Positions 1 through 6,717 of a DNA stretch of 29,377 nt are shown here, piece by piece. The position numbers were made by a program, and so were the translations under genes. Numbering within the stretch: the first letter of the stretch is position 1; every line of letters starts with the position of its first letter. The DNA lies in contig JBGUVL010000009.1 of the NCBI GenBank assembly GCA_045134375.1, forward strand, positions 1 through 29,377, given 5' to 3'. The notes beneath the pieces were generated by a model that worked only from the letters and a program-made list of their open reading frames with translations, ran no database searches and was not told where the DNA came from. The stretch is from JBGUVL01 sp045134375 (lineage in GTDB: Bacteria; Bacillota_I; Bacilli_A; Erysipelotrichales; Erysipelotrichaceae).

Positions 1-154
1 GTGAAGATAGCAAATCGCCAGGTAATGGACATCGCATTGCGTTGTCCTTTTTTTTATTTATGTGAAAGTTAATGTTTTATCCAATAAGTTGCAGAAAATT
101 AAAATCATGTCGTATATCAATAGTAGAGGGATTTTAGAAGAGATAGGAGGCACT
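1..154. other. No large gene; end of an unseen upstream transcription unit
   Basis: Apart from the terminator at 27-55 I see no feature I can support here. Frame 1 is open from the window edge to a TAA at 70-72 and frame 3 to a TAA at 227-229. Both run straight through the terminator hairpin, so neither looks like a real coding end. A weak promoter is possible (TTGCAG at 89-94, 18 bases, TATATC at 113-118) and would serve the micro-ORFs that follow, but both boxes are poor. Confidence 0.4.
27..55 (+). terminator. Rho-independent terminator of the upstream unit
   Basis: GGACA (27-31) pairs with TGTCC (43-47). After one T-T mismatch an inner CGC/GCG stem closes an ATT loop. A run of eight T follows at 48-55. 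This is a standard intrinsic terminator reading rightward, so a + strand transcript enters from left of the window. Confidence 0.75.
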
Positions 155-229
155 GTGAATATTTTCTTTGGTTGTATACTTTATCGTCCTTTTACTGCAT
201 TTATTCGTTACTTTTTTCATTCTAGGTAA
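155..229 (+). CDS. Possible 24-residue hydrophobic peptide (micro-ORF A)
   Basis: A GTG start at 155 follows a textbook AGGAGG at 145-150 with a four-base gap. The frame runs to TAA at 227-229. The peptide is rich in Phe, Ile, Tyr and Arg and ends in RYFFHSR. The ribosome site is the main support; the spacing is rather short and the start is GTG. It lies between two terminators with micro-ORF B, which ends in the similar RYFFSR. No family is recognised, and it could be chance. Confidence 0.3.
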   Translation: MNIFFGCILYRPFTAFIRYFFHSR

Positions 230-234
230 TTATT

Positions 235-312
235 ATGCTTGCATTACGAATTACATTTATTGTTGGATTAGGAGCAGCATGGTACCTATATCGTTATTTC
301 TTTTCTAGATAG
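235..312 (+). CDS. Possible 25-residue single-pass membrane peptide (micro-ORF B)
   Basis: ATG at 235 to TAG at 310-312. The sequence begins MLALRITFIVGLGAAW and ends YRYFFSR, which reads as one membrane helix of about 18 residues with a positively charged C-terminal end. The only upstream ribosome site is a weak AGG at 224-226, so translation may be coupled to micro-ORF A, which stops five bases upstream. A strong terminator follows eight bases after the stop, which favours a real transcript end here. Function unknown; small hydrophobic membrane peptides of this form include type I toxins and small regulatory peptides, but nothing identifies it as either. Confidence 0.35.
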   Translation: MLALRITFIVGLGAAWYLYRYFFSR

Positions 313-319
313 TATTGCT

Positions 320-345
320 AAAAGGTAGCAACTTGCTACCTTTTA
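320..345 (+). terminator. Rho-independent terminator, symmetric
   Basis: AAAAGGTAGC (320-329) and GCTACCTTTT (335-344) form a ten-base-pair stem with a five-base loop. The A run before and T run after make it a candidate in both directions. It separates the micro-ORFs from the murF promoter. Confidence 0.8.
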
Positions 346-366
346 TGATTCATCAAAGAAAAACTA

Positions 367-375
367 TGTTATAAT
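367..375 (+). promoter_or_regulatory. Extended -10 promoter of the murF operon
   Basis: TG at 367-368, one base, then a perfect TATAAT at 370-375. The -35 area (about 347-352) is poor, which an extended -10 can compensate. Transcription would begin near 382, leaving a leader of only about 17 bases, almost all of it the ribosome site AGGAGGGG at 387-394. Confidence 0.7.
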
Positions 376-398
376 ATTTAAGTTACAGGAGGGGCTGT

Positions 399-1784
399 AT
401 GATTAGTTTAACGATAAAAGAAATTGCTTCTATGATTAATGGAACATTATATATCAATGAGGCTGATGAAAATGATTTAGTGAATGGAGTAGTGATTGAT
501 TCTCGTGAGGTTCAGAAGGGAAATCTTTATGTACCTATCGTCGGGAATCGTGTGGATGGGCATTCTTTTATTGCTGATGTGGAAAACAAAGGTGCTACTT
601 TAACATTTTGTTCAAACATAGAATATCTTCCCCAAAAAATGGCTGTTTTGGTAGTCGAGGATACCTTAGCAGCGATGCAAGATTTAGCAAAAGCATATCG
701 TAAAATTTTATCAGCGACAGTAATTGGAATTACGGGAAGCAATGGGAAAACCAGCTGTAAGGATATTTTGGCTGGTGCGCTAAGTATAAAATTGAAAACA
801 CAGAAAACCCAAGGAAATAAAAATAATGAAATTGGGGTTCCTTTGACCTTACTTTCTCTAGATCGTGATGTAGAAGCGGCTGTTGTTGAGATGGGTATGG
901 AAAATAGAGAAGAGATTCATTTTTTGAATCCAATTGTATCACAAAATATTGCTGTGATTACAAATGTTGGAATTGCCCATTTAGAGAATCTTGGCTCAAT
1001 TGAAAATATTGGAAGAGCAAAATTGGAAATCATAGATCATCTACAGCCGGGTTCATTATTTGTATATTATGGTGATGATCCAATTCTAACAAAACTAATG
1101 AAAAAGAAAGTAATTCCTGAGGGGGTACGTGTTCTTACGTTCGGTAAAGAAAAAAGTAATGATGTTTATTTGACTTCGCTTTCGCAGGATTATGATGGTA
1201 TTCGTTTTCAGTTAAATGAGGATGGCTATTCTTATCATTTACCTATGTTAGGGGAACATCAGGCAATCAATGCGATGGCGGCAATCATCATTGCGAAAGA
1301 TTTAGGATTGCACGCGGAAGAAATTCAGCAAGGTTTTTATCGTATTGAAAAGACAGGAATGCGCAATGAATTAATGACGATTGGAAATTGCACCATTTTG
1401 AATGATGCATACAAATCAAATCCACAAAGTGCACGTGCGGCATTAGAAACCTTTCATGGGTTTGATCATCCATATAAAATTTGTGTCCTTGCTGATATGT
1501 TAGATTTGGGAGATACAACTGCGAATTTACATCATGCGTTAGGCTACTCATTAAATAAATATGGATTCAAAGAAATTCTTTGTATGGGAGAATTATCAAA
1601 TTATATTGCTGAGGGTGCAAAGGAATCTTGTCAAGATGCGAAAATTGTTCATTTTAATGATCGTGAAGAATTGTTTGACTACTTAAAAGATTATATTAAA
1701 CGTGATTGTATGATTTTGTTTAAAGGATCAAGGGGTATGGCTCTTGATTTGGTAATTGATAAAATGAAGGAATATGGTGAATAA
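399..1784 (+). CDS. murF: UDP-MurNAc-tripeptide:D-alanyl-D-alanine ligase (MurF)
   Basis: This cytosolic ATP-dependent Mur ligase adds the D-Ala-D-X dipeptide to UDP-MurNAc-tripeptide, the last soluble step of peptidoglycan precursor synthesis. The 461 residues fit the family length. Visible marks are the N-terminal substrate domain with IDSREVQKGNLYVP (33-46), the ATP loop ITGSNGKTS (111-119), the GNKNNEIGVP segment (139-148), AKLE with the likely carbamylated Lys208, and the C-terminal motif NDAYKSNPQS. The usual form of the last is DAYNANP, so the Lys-Ser variant is slightly unusual. The ATG at 399 sits five bases after AGGAGGGG. It is the first gene of the operon and its stop lies one base before the ligase start, next to the enzymes that make its dipeptide substrate. 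Assignment is firm. Whether the third stem residue is lysine or diaminopimelate cannot be read from it. Confidence 0.95.
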   Translation: MISLTIKEIASMINGTLYINEADENDLVNGVVIDSREVQKGNLYVPIVGNRVDGHSFIADVENKGATLTFCSNIEYLPQKMAVLVVEDTLAAMQDLAKAYRKILSATVIGITGSNGKTSCKDILAGALSIKLKTQKTQGNKNNEIGVPLTLLSLDRDVEAAVVEMGMENREEIHFLNPIVSQNIAVITNVGIAHLENLGSIENIGRAKLEIIDHLQPGSLFVYYGDDPILTKLMKKKVIPEGVRVLTFGKEKSNDVYLTSLSQDYDGIRFQLNEDGYSYHLPMLGEHQAINAMAAIIIAKDLGLHAEEIQQGFYRIEKTGMRNELMTIGNCTILNDAYKSNPQSARAALETFHGFDHPYKICVLADMLDLGDTTANLHHALGYSLNKYGFKEILCMGELSNYIAEGAKESCQDAKIVHFNDREELFDYLKDYIKRDCMILFKGSRGMALDLVIDKMKEYGE

Positions 1785-1785
1785 A

Positions 1786-2853
1786 ATGAGTAAAATAAAG
1801 TTAGCTGTAATTTTTGGTGGAAAATCGAGTGAATATGGCGTTTCATTACATTCGGCATCAAGTGCGATACGGAATATGGATCGAGAAAAATATGATTTAA
1901 CATTTGTGGGAATCACAAAAGATGGAAAATGGTATTACTGTCCGGATAATGTGGATGCGATCGAACATGATCATTGGCAGAATCTTCCAGGTGTTTGCGA
2001 AGTGGTATTAAGCTGTTCTCAAGCGCAACAAGGTTTTTTGAAATTATATGATGATGGTACTTATGATGTTTTAAAAGTGGATTGTATTTTTCCAATTTTG
2101 CATGGAAAAAATGGAGAAGATGGGACAATTCAGGGACTTTTCGCATTGGCGGGTATCCCTTTTGTCGGATGTGATCATTTGAGCAGTGCCATTTCGATGG
2201 ATAAAGATTATACCCACATTATTTGTGAAGCGGCAGGTATTCCTATGGCTCCTTATCTTTGTGTTATCAATACCAAAGATTTGGATTATCAAAAAGTCTA
2301 TCAACAAGTGGAGGAGAAACTGTCATTTCCGGTATTTATAAAACCAGCGAATGCGGGAAGCAGTTATGGAATTAGTAAAATCAGAAATTATGAAGAATTT
2401 GAAAGAGGATTAAAATTAGCTTTTGAACATGATCGTAAAGTTATCTTAGAAACGGGAATTGATGGTTTTGAAGTCGGCACTGCGGTCATGGGAAATGAGG
2501 ATATCTTTGTCGGAGCTGTGGATGAGATTGAGACTCACAAAGATTTCTTTGATTTTGCAGCAAAATATGATTTGGATGCGACTACGATTCATTGTCCGGC
2601 ACGTATTTCTACAGAAAAAAGAGATGAAATTCGTGCGATGGCAAAGACAATTTATCACGCTTTAGGATGTCAAGGATTGACTCGTGTGGATTTGTTTTTA
2701 ACACCGGATGGAAATATTTATTTCAATGAAGTGAATACGATTCCTGGTTTTACTAGTGCCTCTCGTTATCCATCTATGATGAAGGAAGCAGGAATTTCTT
2801 TTCCTGAATTAATCGATCGTTTGGTTGCATTAGCAATGGAGAGAACAAGATAA
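1786..2853 (+). CDS. D-alanine--D-X ligase of the VanG/VanC-like branch (D-Ala-D-Ala or D-Ala-D-Ser)
   Basis: ATP-grasp ligase joining two D-amino acids into the dipeptide that MurF uses. The ATG at 1786 is preferred over 1774 because GGTGA (1776-1780) is well spaced and the protein then begins MSKIKLAVIFGG like its relatives; length 355 residues. Catalytic marks are Glu16 (SSEYGVSL), the KPANAGSSYGISK glycine-serine loop (186-198), Tyr261 and the metal motif NEVNTIPGFT (314-323). From memory the closest text match is to VanG and VanC, with shared stretches such as FPILHGKNGEDGTIQG and NEVNTIPGFTSASRYP. The omega loop reads FFDFAAKYDL: the FFDF part is like VanG/VanC, while AAKY is closer to the EAKY of D-Ala-D-Ala ligases than to the EKYxL of D-Ala-D-Ser ligases. 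The second substrate is therefore undecided. It could be the only Ddl of the cell or a second, specialised one. Confidence 0.85.
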   Translation: MSKIKLAVIFGGKSSEYGVSLHSASSAIRNMDREKYDLTFVGITKDGKWYYCPDNVDAIEHDHWQNLPGVCEVVLSCSQAQQGFLKLYDDGTYDVLKVDCIFPILHGKNGEDGTIQGLFALAGIPFVGCDHLSSAISMDKDYTHIICEAAGIPMAPYLCVINTKDLDYQKVYQQVEEKLSFPVFIKPANAGSSYGISKIRNYEEFERGLKLAFEHDRKVILETGIDGFEVGTAVMGNEDIFVGAVDEIETHKDFFDFAAKYDLDATTIHCPARISTEKRDEIRAMAKTIYHALGCQGLTRVDLFLTPDGNIYFNEVNTIPGFTSASRYPSMMKEAGISFPELIDRLVALAMERTR

Positions 2854-2855
2854 TC

Positions 2856-4010
2856 ATGTTACAGAGCAAAAGCCGAACTTGGCTTGAAATCGATTTAGCG
2901 AAAATCCGTCATAACACAAGAGTGGTGGATCAATTAATTGGGGATACAAAGATCATGGCGGTAGTCAAAGCCAATGCCTATGGACATGGTGACATTGTCA
3001 TTGCGAAAATGCTGCAAGAGGAGATGAATATTTCCTTTTTTGCGGTAAGTAGTGTGGATGAGGCATTGGATTTAAGAACGGCAGGTATTACTGGTGATAT
3101 TTTGATTCTTGGATATACTCCGGAAGAACATTTTCATTATTTAGTGGAAAAAAAGATTACGCAATGTTTGCTTAGTTTGGAGTATGCAAAGAAATTAGAT
3201 CATTATTGTGAAAGGAATCATTGCACGATTTCTGGACATATTAAAATTGATACTGGAATGTCTCGTTTGGGGATTCCTTGTTTGGATGATCATTATTGTA
3301 TTGAGGATGTGTATCAAATTTATCAGCTTTCACATATTAAACCAACAGGTATTTTTTCTCATTTCAGTGTATCTGACTCATTGGATAATGAAGATGATAT
3401 TGCGTATACGAAACATCAAATTGATTTGTTTGAAAAAGTGTTGGAGGATATCGAACAAGCGGGCTATGATTATGGATTGACACATATCCAAAATAGTTAT
3501 GGTTGTTTGAATTATTTTGATCTTAAGTATGATTATGCACGACCTGGGATTATTTTATTAGGGAATGTAAGTGATGATCATGACCGCTTACGTCAGTCGG
3601 TCGATCTTTTACCTTCCCTTAGTTGGAAGGCCAATATTTCATTGGTGAAAACAGTAAAGAAAGGCTGTTGCATCAGTTATGGAAGAAATTTTATCGCTTC
3701 CAAAGATATGAAGATAGCAACCTTGAGTGTTGGCTATGCGGATGGGTTAAACCGCAACGCTTCTCATCATGGTTTATCCGTATTAATTCAAGGAAAACGT
3801 TGTCCTATCATTGGCAATATTTGTATGGATCAATGCTTAGTAGATGTTAGTGAAGTTAGCAATGTAAAAGAAGGAGATATTGCTACTTTGGTGGGTAGTG
3901 ATCAAGGAGAAGTCATAAAAATTGATGAATTATCTCGTGCGGCTCATACGATTAATAATGAATCATTTACTTTAATTTCAAAACGCGTTCCAAGATTTTA
4001 TATAGGGTAG
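2856..4010 (+). CDS. PLP-dependent alanine/serine racemase, VanT-catalytic-domain-like
   Basis: Cytosolic fold-type III racemase making D-Ala and possibly D-Ser from the L form. Its 384 residues match Alr length. PLP lysine is Lys38 (VVKANAYGHG) and the second base is Tyr275 (ISYGRNF), so it should be active. From memory it resembles the C-terminal half of VanT, for example ILGYTP (84-89), LTHIQNSYGCLNYFDLKYDY (208-227) and ARPGIILLG (228-236). At the position of Tyr354 of Geobacillus Alr (INYE) this protein has Asn368 (INNE). VanT enzymes also carry Asn there, and that residue has been linked to serine racemisation. It starts two bases after the ligase stop; the ribosome site GGAGA (2838-2842) is distant, so translation is probably coupled. 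The racemase family is certain, the serine activity an inference. It may be the only alanine racemase of the cell. Confidence 0.9.
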   Translation: MLQSKSRTWLEIDLAKIRHNTRVVDQLIGDTKIMAVVKANAYGHGDIVIAKMLQEEMNISFFAVSSVDEALDLRTAGITGDILILGYTPEEHFHYLVEKKITQCLLSLEYAKKLDHYCERNHCTISGHIKIDTGMSRLGIPCLDDHYCIEDVYQIYQLSHIKPTGIFSHFSVSDSLDNEDDIAYTKHQIDLFEKVLEDIEQAGYDYGLTHIQNSYGCLNYFDLKYDYARPGIILLGNVSDDHDRLRQSVDLLPSLSWKANISLVKTVKKGCCISYGRNFIASKDMKIATLSVGYADGLNRNASHHGLSVLIQGKRCPIIGNICMDQCLVDVSEVSNVKEGDIATLVGSDQGEVIKIDELSRAAHTINNESFTLISKRVPRFYIG

Positions 4011-4020
4011 GAGATAGAAG

Positions 4021-5049
4021 ATGGAGAGAAACAATTATACAGCAATTGATATTGTTAAATTTATTTGTGCAATTTTAGTTATTGGAATTCATACCGGTCC
4101 ATTACTTTCCATAAATGAGGGAGCTAATTTTTTGCTTGTGCAAGGGTTAGGAAGAATTGCTGTTCCATTTTTCTTTACTGCATCTTCTTTTTTCTTTTTT
4201 TTGAAAATTGATGATCAATTACCCTTATCCGATCAGCGAAATTTGATTGTTTTAAAACGCTATTTAAGTCGGCTTTTAAAGTTGTATTTGGTTTGGACCA
4301 TCTTGTATTTTCCATTGGTCATCTTACAATGGTTTCATGGTGGATTTCATTGGATTTCAGTGATTCGCTATTTTCGCGATTTGTTTTTTACTGGTAGTTA
4401 TTATCATTTATGGTTTCTTCCTGCACTGATGTTTGCGACTTTTTTGGTTTATTGGCTATTACAGAAAATGAGAAAAAAAGACCTGCTATTGCTTTCCTTT
4501 TTATGTTATTTGCTTGGTATGTTAGTCAATGTTTATGGTGATTTTCTATTGACCTTACCCATCATTAATGGAATTGTACAATGGTATTTGAAAGTGTTTG
4601 TAACAACAAGAAATGGCTTATTTTTTGCTTTTATCTTTGTTGTGATTGGCTATTTTCTGGCGAAGAAAAAACGACAAATTCCAATTTTGCACTTGCGTAT
4701 TGGTCTGTTTATAACGGTTTTCCTTTATTTTATCGAAGTCTATTTTTTACAATTCATAGGGTATAATCATGATCTAACTTGTATGTACTTGATGTTGATA
4801 CCGCTGATTTACTATCTTTTTGTATTTTTGCTTTGTTATCAAGATCATCATAATACGAAACGGCTTCGTTCGATGAGCACACTAATCTATGTTGGACATT
4901 TATATGTAGTAGAAATCATAGCAAGAGTTCCATTTTTACATGCCAACTCATTGTTGTATTTTATCGTAGTAACGATAGGTTCAATTCTACTTTCTTATCT
5001 AATTCTATGGGTTTCAAAAAAAAATCGAAAGGTTAAGGTACTCTATTAA
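4021..5049 (+). CDS. Membrane acyltransferase-3 family protein resembling the N-terminal half of VanT
   Basis: Integral membrane protein of 342 residues with about ten hydrophobic helices, start ATG 4021 after GGAGA. It begins with the acyltransferase-3 signature TAIDIVKFICAILVIGIHTG (7-26) including the family histidine (His24). Later stretches RIAVPFFF, YHLWFLPALM and TRNGLFFAFIF match, from memory, the membrane domain that precedes the racemase domain in VanT. That domain is thought to help bring L-serine to the racemase. Its place directly after a VanT-like racemase supports a split VanT system. The main alternative is an OatA-like enzyme that acylates peptidoglycan or another envelope polymer. 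The stop overlaps the next start (TAATG), so it is cotranslated with the flavoprotein gene. Family confident, role inferred. Confidence 0.8.
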   Translation: MERNNYTAIDIVKFICAILVIGIHTGPLLSINEGANFLLVQGLGRIAVPFFFTASSFFFFLKIDDQLPLSDQRNLIVLKRYLSRLLKLYLVWTILYFPLVILQWFHGGFHWISVIRYFRDLFFTGSYYHLWFLPALMFATFLVYWLLQKMRKKDLLLLSFLCYLLGMLVNVYGDFLLTLPIINGIVQWYLKVFVTTRNGLFFAFIFVVIGYFLAKKKRQIPILHLRIGLFITVFLYFIEVYFLQFIGYNHDLTCMYLMLIPLIYYLFVFLLCYQDHHNTKRLRSMSTLIYVGHLYVVEIIARVPFLHANSLLYFIVVTIGSILLSYLILWVSKKNRKVKVLY

Positions 5050-6650
5050 TGATTCGTGTTTCACAAATAAAAATTCCTATTGTAGAATGGGATGAAAACA
5101 ATACGGAACTTTTTAAAGATAAAATTAGAAAAAAGTTAAAACTTTCTAAAAAATGTGATTTTTCTTATCGAATTCATCGGCGCAATATCGATGCAAGAGA
5201 AAAAGAGATGCTATATTTTGTATGTAGTTTGGATGTTAAACTTGCCAAAGAAAAGGAAAAAGAGGTACTTTCTAAAATAAAAAAAGATGTGATGCGAACA
5301 CCGCGTCCGTATTCGTACTATTTGAAACGTGGTGATCAATTTATGAAATATCGTCCTATTGTTGTTGGTTTTGGACCAGCCGGTCTTTTTGCCTCCTTTT
5401 TGTTAGCAAAGCATGGGTATTGTCCACTTGTTTTAGAGCGAGGCGAAGATATGGATGCGAGAAGTCGAAGCGTGGACTCTTTTTTTCAAAATGGAGAATT
5501 GAATGAGGAAAGTAATATTCAATTTGGAGAAGGGGGCGCAGGAACTTTTTCGGATGGTAAATTAACGGCACGCAGCAAAGATCCTAGAGTACAGATGATT
5601 TATGATACTTTGATTCATTTTGGTGCGCCTAAGGAAATTGCTTATGACAGTCTTCCTCATATTGGTAGTGATCATTTAAAAGGTGTGATTAAAGCAATGC
5701 GAAAAGCCATCATTGCGTATGGTGGAGAAGTCCATTTTAATGAGAAAGTAGAAGAGTTAATCATAGAAGATAGTGCGATTCATGGGGTAAAAACATCCAA
5801 AGATATTTATCCTAGTGAGCATGTGATTTTAGCATTGGGAAATAGCGCTAGAGACAGTGTTCGCAAATTTTATGAACAGGGTGTCGCTATGGAAGCAAAA
5901 GACATAGCAATTGGTGTTCGTATAGAACATCAACAAAAATTTATCAATGAAGCAATGTATCATCAGTTTGCTTCCCATCCTTCTTTATCTGCTGCTAGTT
6001 ATTTTTTAAGTAATCAAAAAGGAGCCTATACATTCTGTATGTGTCCAGGAGGAAGTGTTGTTGCGGCAACGTCTTTAAAAGAACATGTGGTAACTAATGG
6101 TATGAGCAATTATGCCCGCGATGAAAAAAATGCCAATAGTGCTATATTGATTTCAATTGGGAAAGAAGAAATGGGGGAAGGCGTATTTGCCGGTATGGAT
6201 TATGTTGATGAATTAGAAAAAAAAGCCTTTGTTCTTGGTGGAAGCAATTATCGAGCTCCAGCACAATTAGTAGGCGATTATTTGAAGCACCAATCTTCTA
6301 CGAAAATAGGAGAGGTTTATCCTTCCTATCCTTGTGGGGTAACATTATGTGATTTACATGAACTGCTTCCCTCAAAGATTGGTACAAAATTGGAAGAAGG
6401 ATTGATCGATTTTGGAAAGAAAATTCATGGATTTGATGCTAACGATTCGATTTTGACTGCAATTGAAACAAGATCTTCCGCTCCTGTACGGATATTAAGA
6501 GATCGTGATACCATGAACTCTCTTAGCGTAAAAGGGCTTTATCCTTGTGGGGAAGGAGCTGGTTATTCTGGAGGAATTACTTCCAGTGCGATTGATGGGG
6601 TAAAAGTTGCAGAGAAAATTATAACATCATTTATTTATATGGAAGAGTAA
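5049..6650 (+). CDS. FAD-dependent oxidoreductase, COG2509-type, substrate unknown
   Basis: Flavoprotein of 533 residues. An N-terminal domain of about 100 residues (basic, with TPRPYSYYLKRGDQFMKYRP near its end) precedes the Rossmann FAD fold: VVGFGPAGLFASFLLAKHGY (105-124), an acidic LERGED at the end of the second strand, and FGEGGAGTFSDGKLTAR as the isoalloxazine-contact region. A second FAD motif lies near the C terminus: YPCGEGAGYSGGITSSAIDG. This architecture is typical of the widespread uncharacterised FAD-dependent dehydrogenases annotated as COG2509. It starts within the stop of the membrane protein (TAATG) without a strong ribosome site and ends the operon just before a terminator. 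No link between this family and cell-wall synthesis is known to me, so its presence may be incidental. Confidence 0.85.
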   Translation: MIRVSQIKIPIVEWDENNTELFKDKIRKKLKLSKKCDFSYRIHRRNIDAREKEMLYFVCSLDVKLAKEKEKEVLSKIKKDVMRTPRPYSYYLKRGDQFMKYRPIVVGFGPAGLFASFLLAKHGYCPLVLERGEDMDARSRSVDSFFQNGELNEESNIQFGEGGAGTFSDGKLTARSKDPRVQMIYDTLIHFGAPKEIAYDSLPHIGSDHLKGVIKAMRKAIIAYGGEVHFNEKVEELIIEDSAIHGVKTSKDIYPSEHVILALGNSARDSVRKFYEQGVAMEAKDIAIGVRIEHQQKFINEAMYHQFASHPSLSAASYFLSNQKGAYTFCMCPGGSVVAATSLKEHVVTNGMSNYARDEKNANSAILISIGKEEMGEGVFAGMDYVDELEKKAFVLGGSNYRAPAQLVGDYLKHQSSTKIGEVYPSYPCGVTLCDLHELLPSKIGTKLEEGLIDFGKKIHGFDANDSILTAIETRSSAPVRILRDRDTMNSLSVKGLYPCGEGAGYSGGITSSAIDGVKVAEKIITSFIYMEE

Positions 6651-6671
6651 GGCGAAAGCCTTTTTCTTTTT
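6649..6671 (+). terminator. Short terminator ending the murF operon
   Basis: AAGGC (6649-6653), a GAAA tetraloop and GCCTT (6658-6662), followed by a T-rich tract to 6671. The stem begins inside the TAA stop of the flavoprotein gene. The stem is short (five pairs) but has a stable GNRA loop, so termination may be partial. Confidence 0.65.
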
Positions 6672-6695
6672 CATAATTTTAAGAAAATGGGAATA

Positions 6696-6709
6696 CTCTG
6701 TATCAGAGG
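6696..6709 (+). promoter_or_regulatory. Hairpin covering the ribosome site of the deacetylase gene
   Basis: CTCTG (6696-6700), TAT loop, CAGAG (6704-6708). The 3' arm contains most of the AGAGG ribosome site (6705-6709) of the gene starting at 6718. If the hairpin forms it would hide the site and lower translation. This is a structural reading only. Confidence 0.35.
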
Positions 6710-6717
6710 TGTTTTTC

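Noticed and set aside
3..229. Open frame 3 running from the window edge to TAA 227-229
   Set aside because: It passes through the terminator hairpin and T run at 27-55. The only good ribosome site in it is the internal AGGAGG before GTG 155, so the upstream part is treated as chance openness.
4021..5049. Simple call as OatA peptidoglycan O-acetyltransferase
   Set aside because: No C-terminal extracellular SGNH domain, and internal motifs read more like the VanT membrane domain; kept only as an alternative.
399..6650. Acquired vancomycin-resistance island
   Set aside because: No regulators, VanX/VanXY, integrase or transposase, and base and codon use look like the rest of the window. It appears to be a native cell-wall operon with van-like enzymes.
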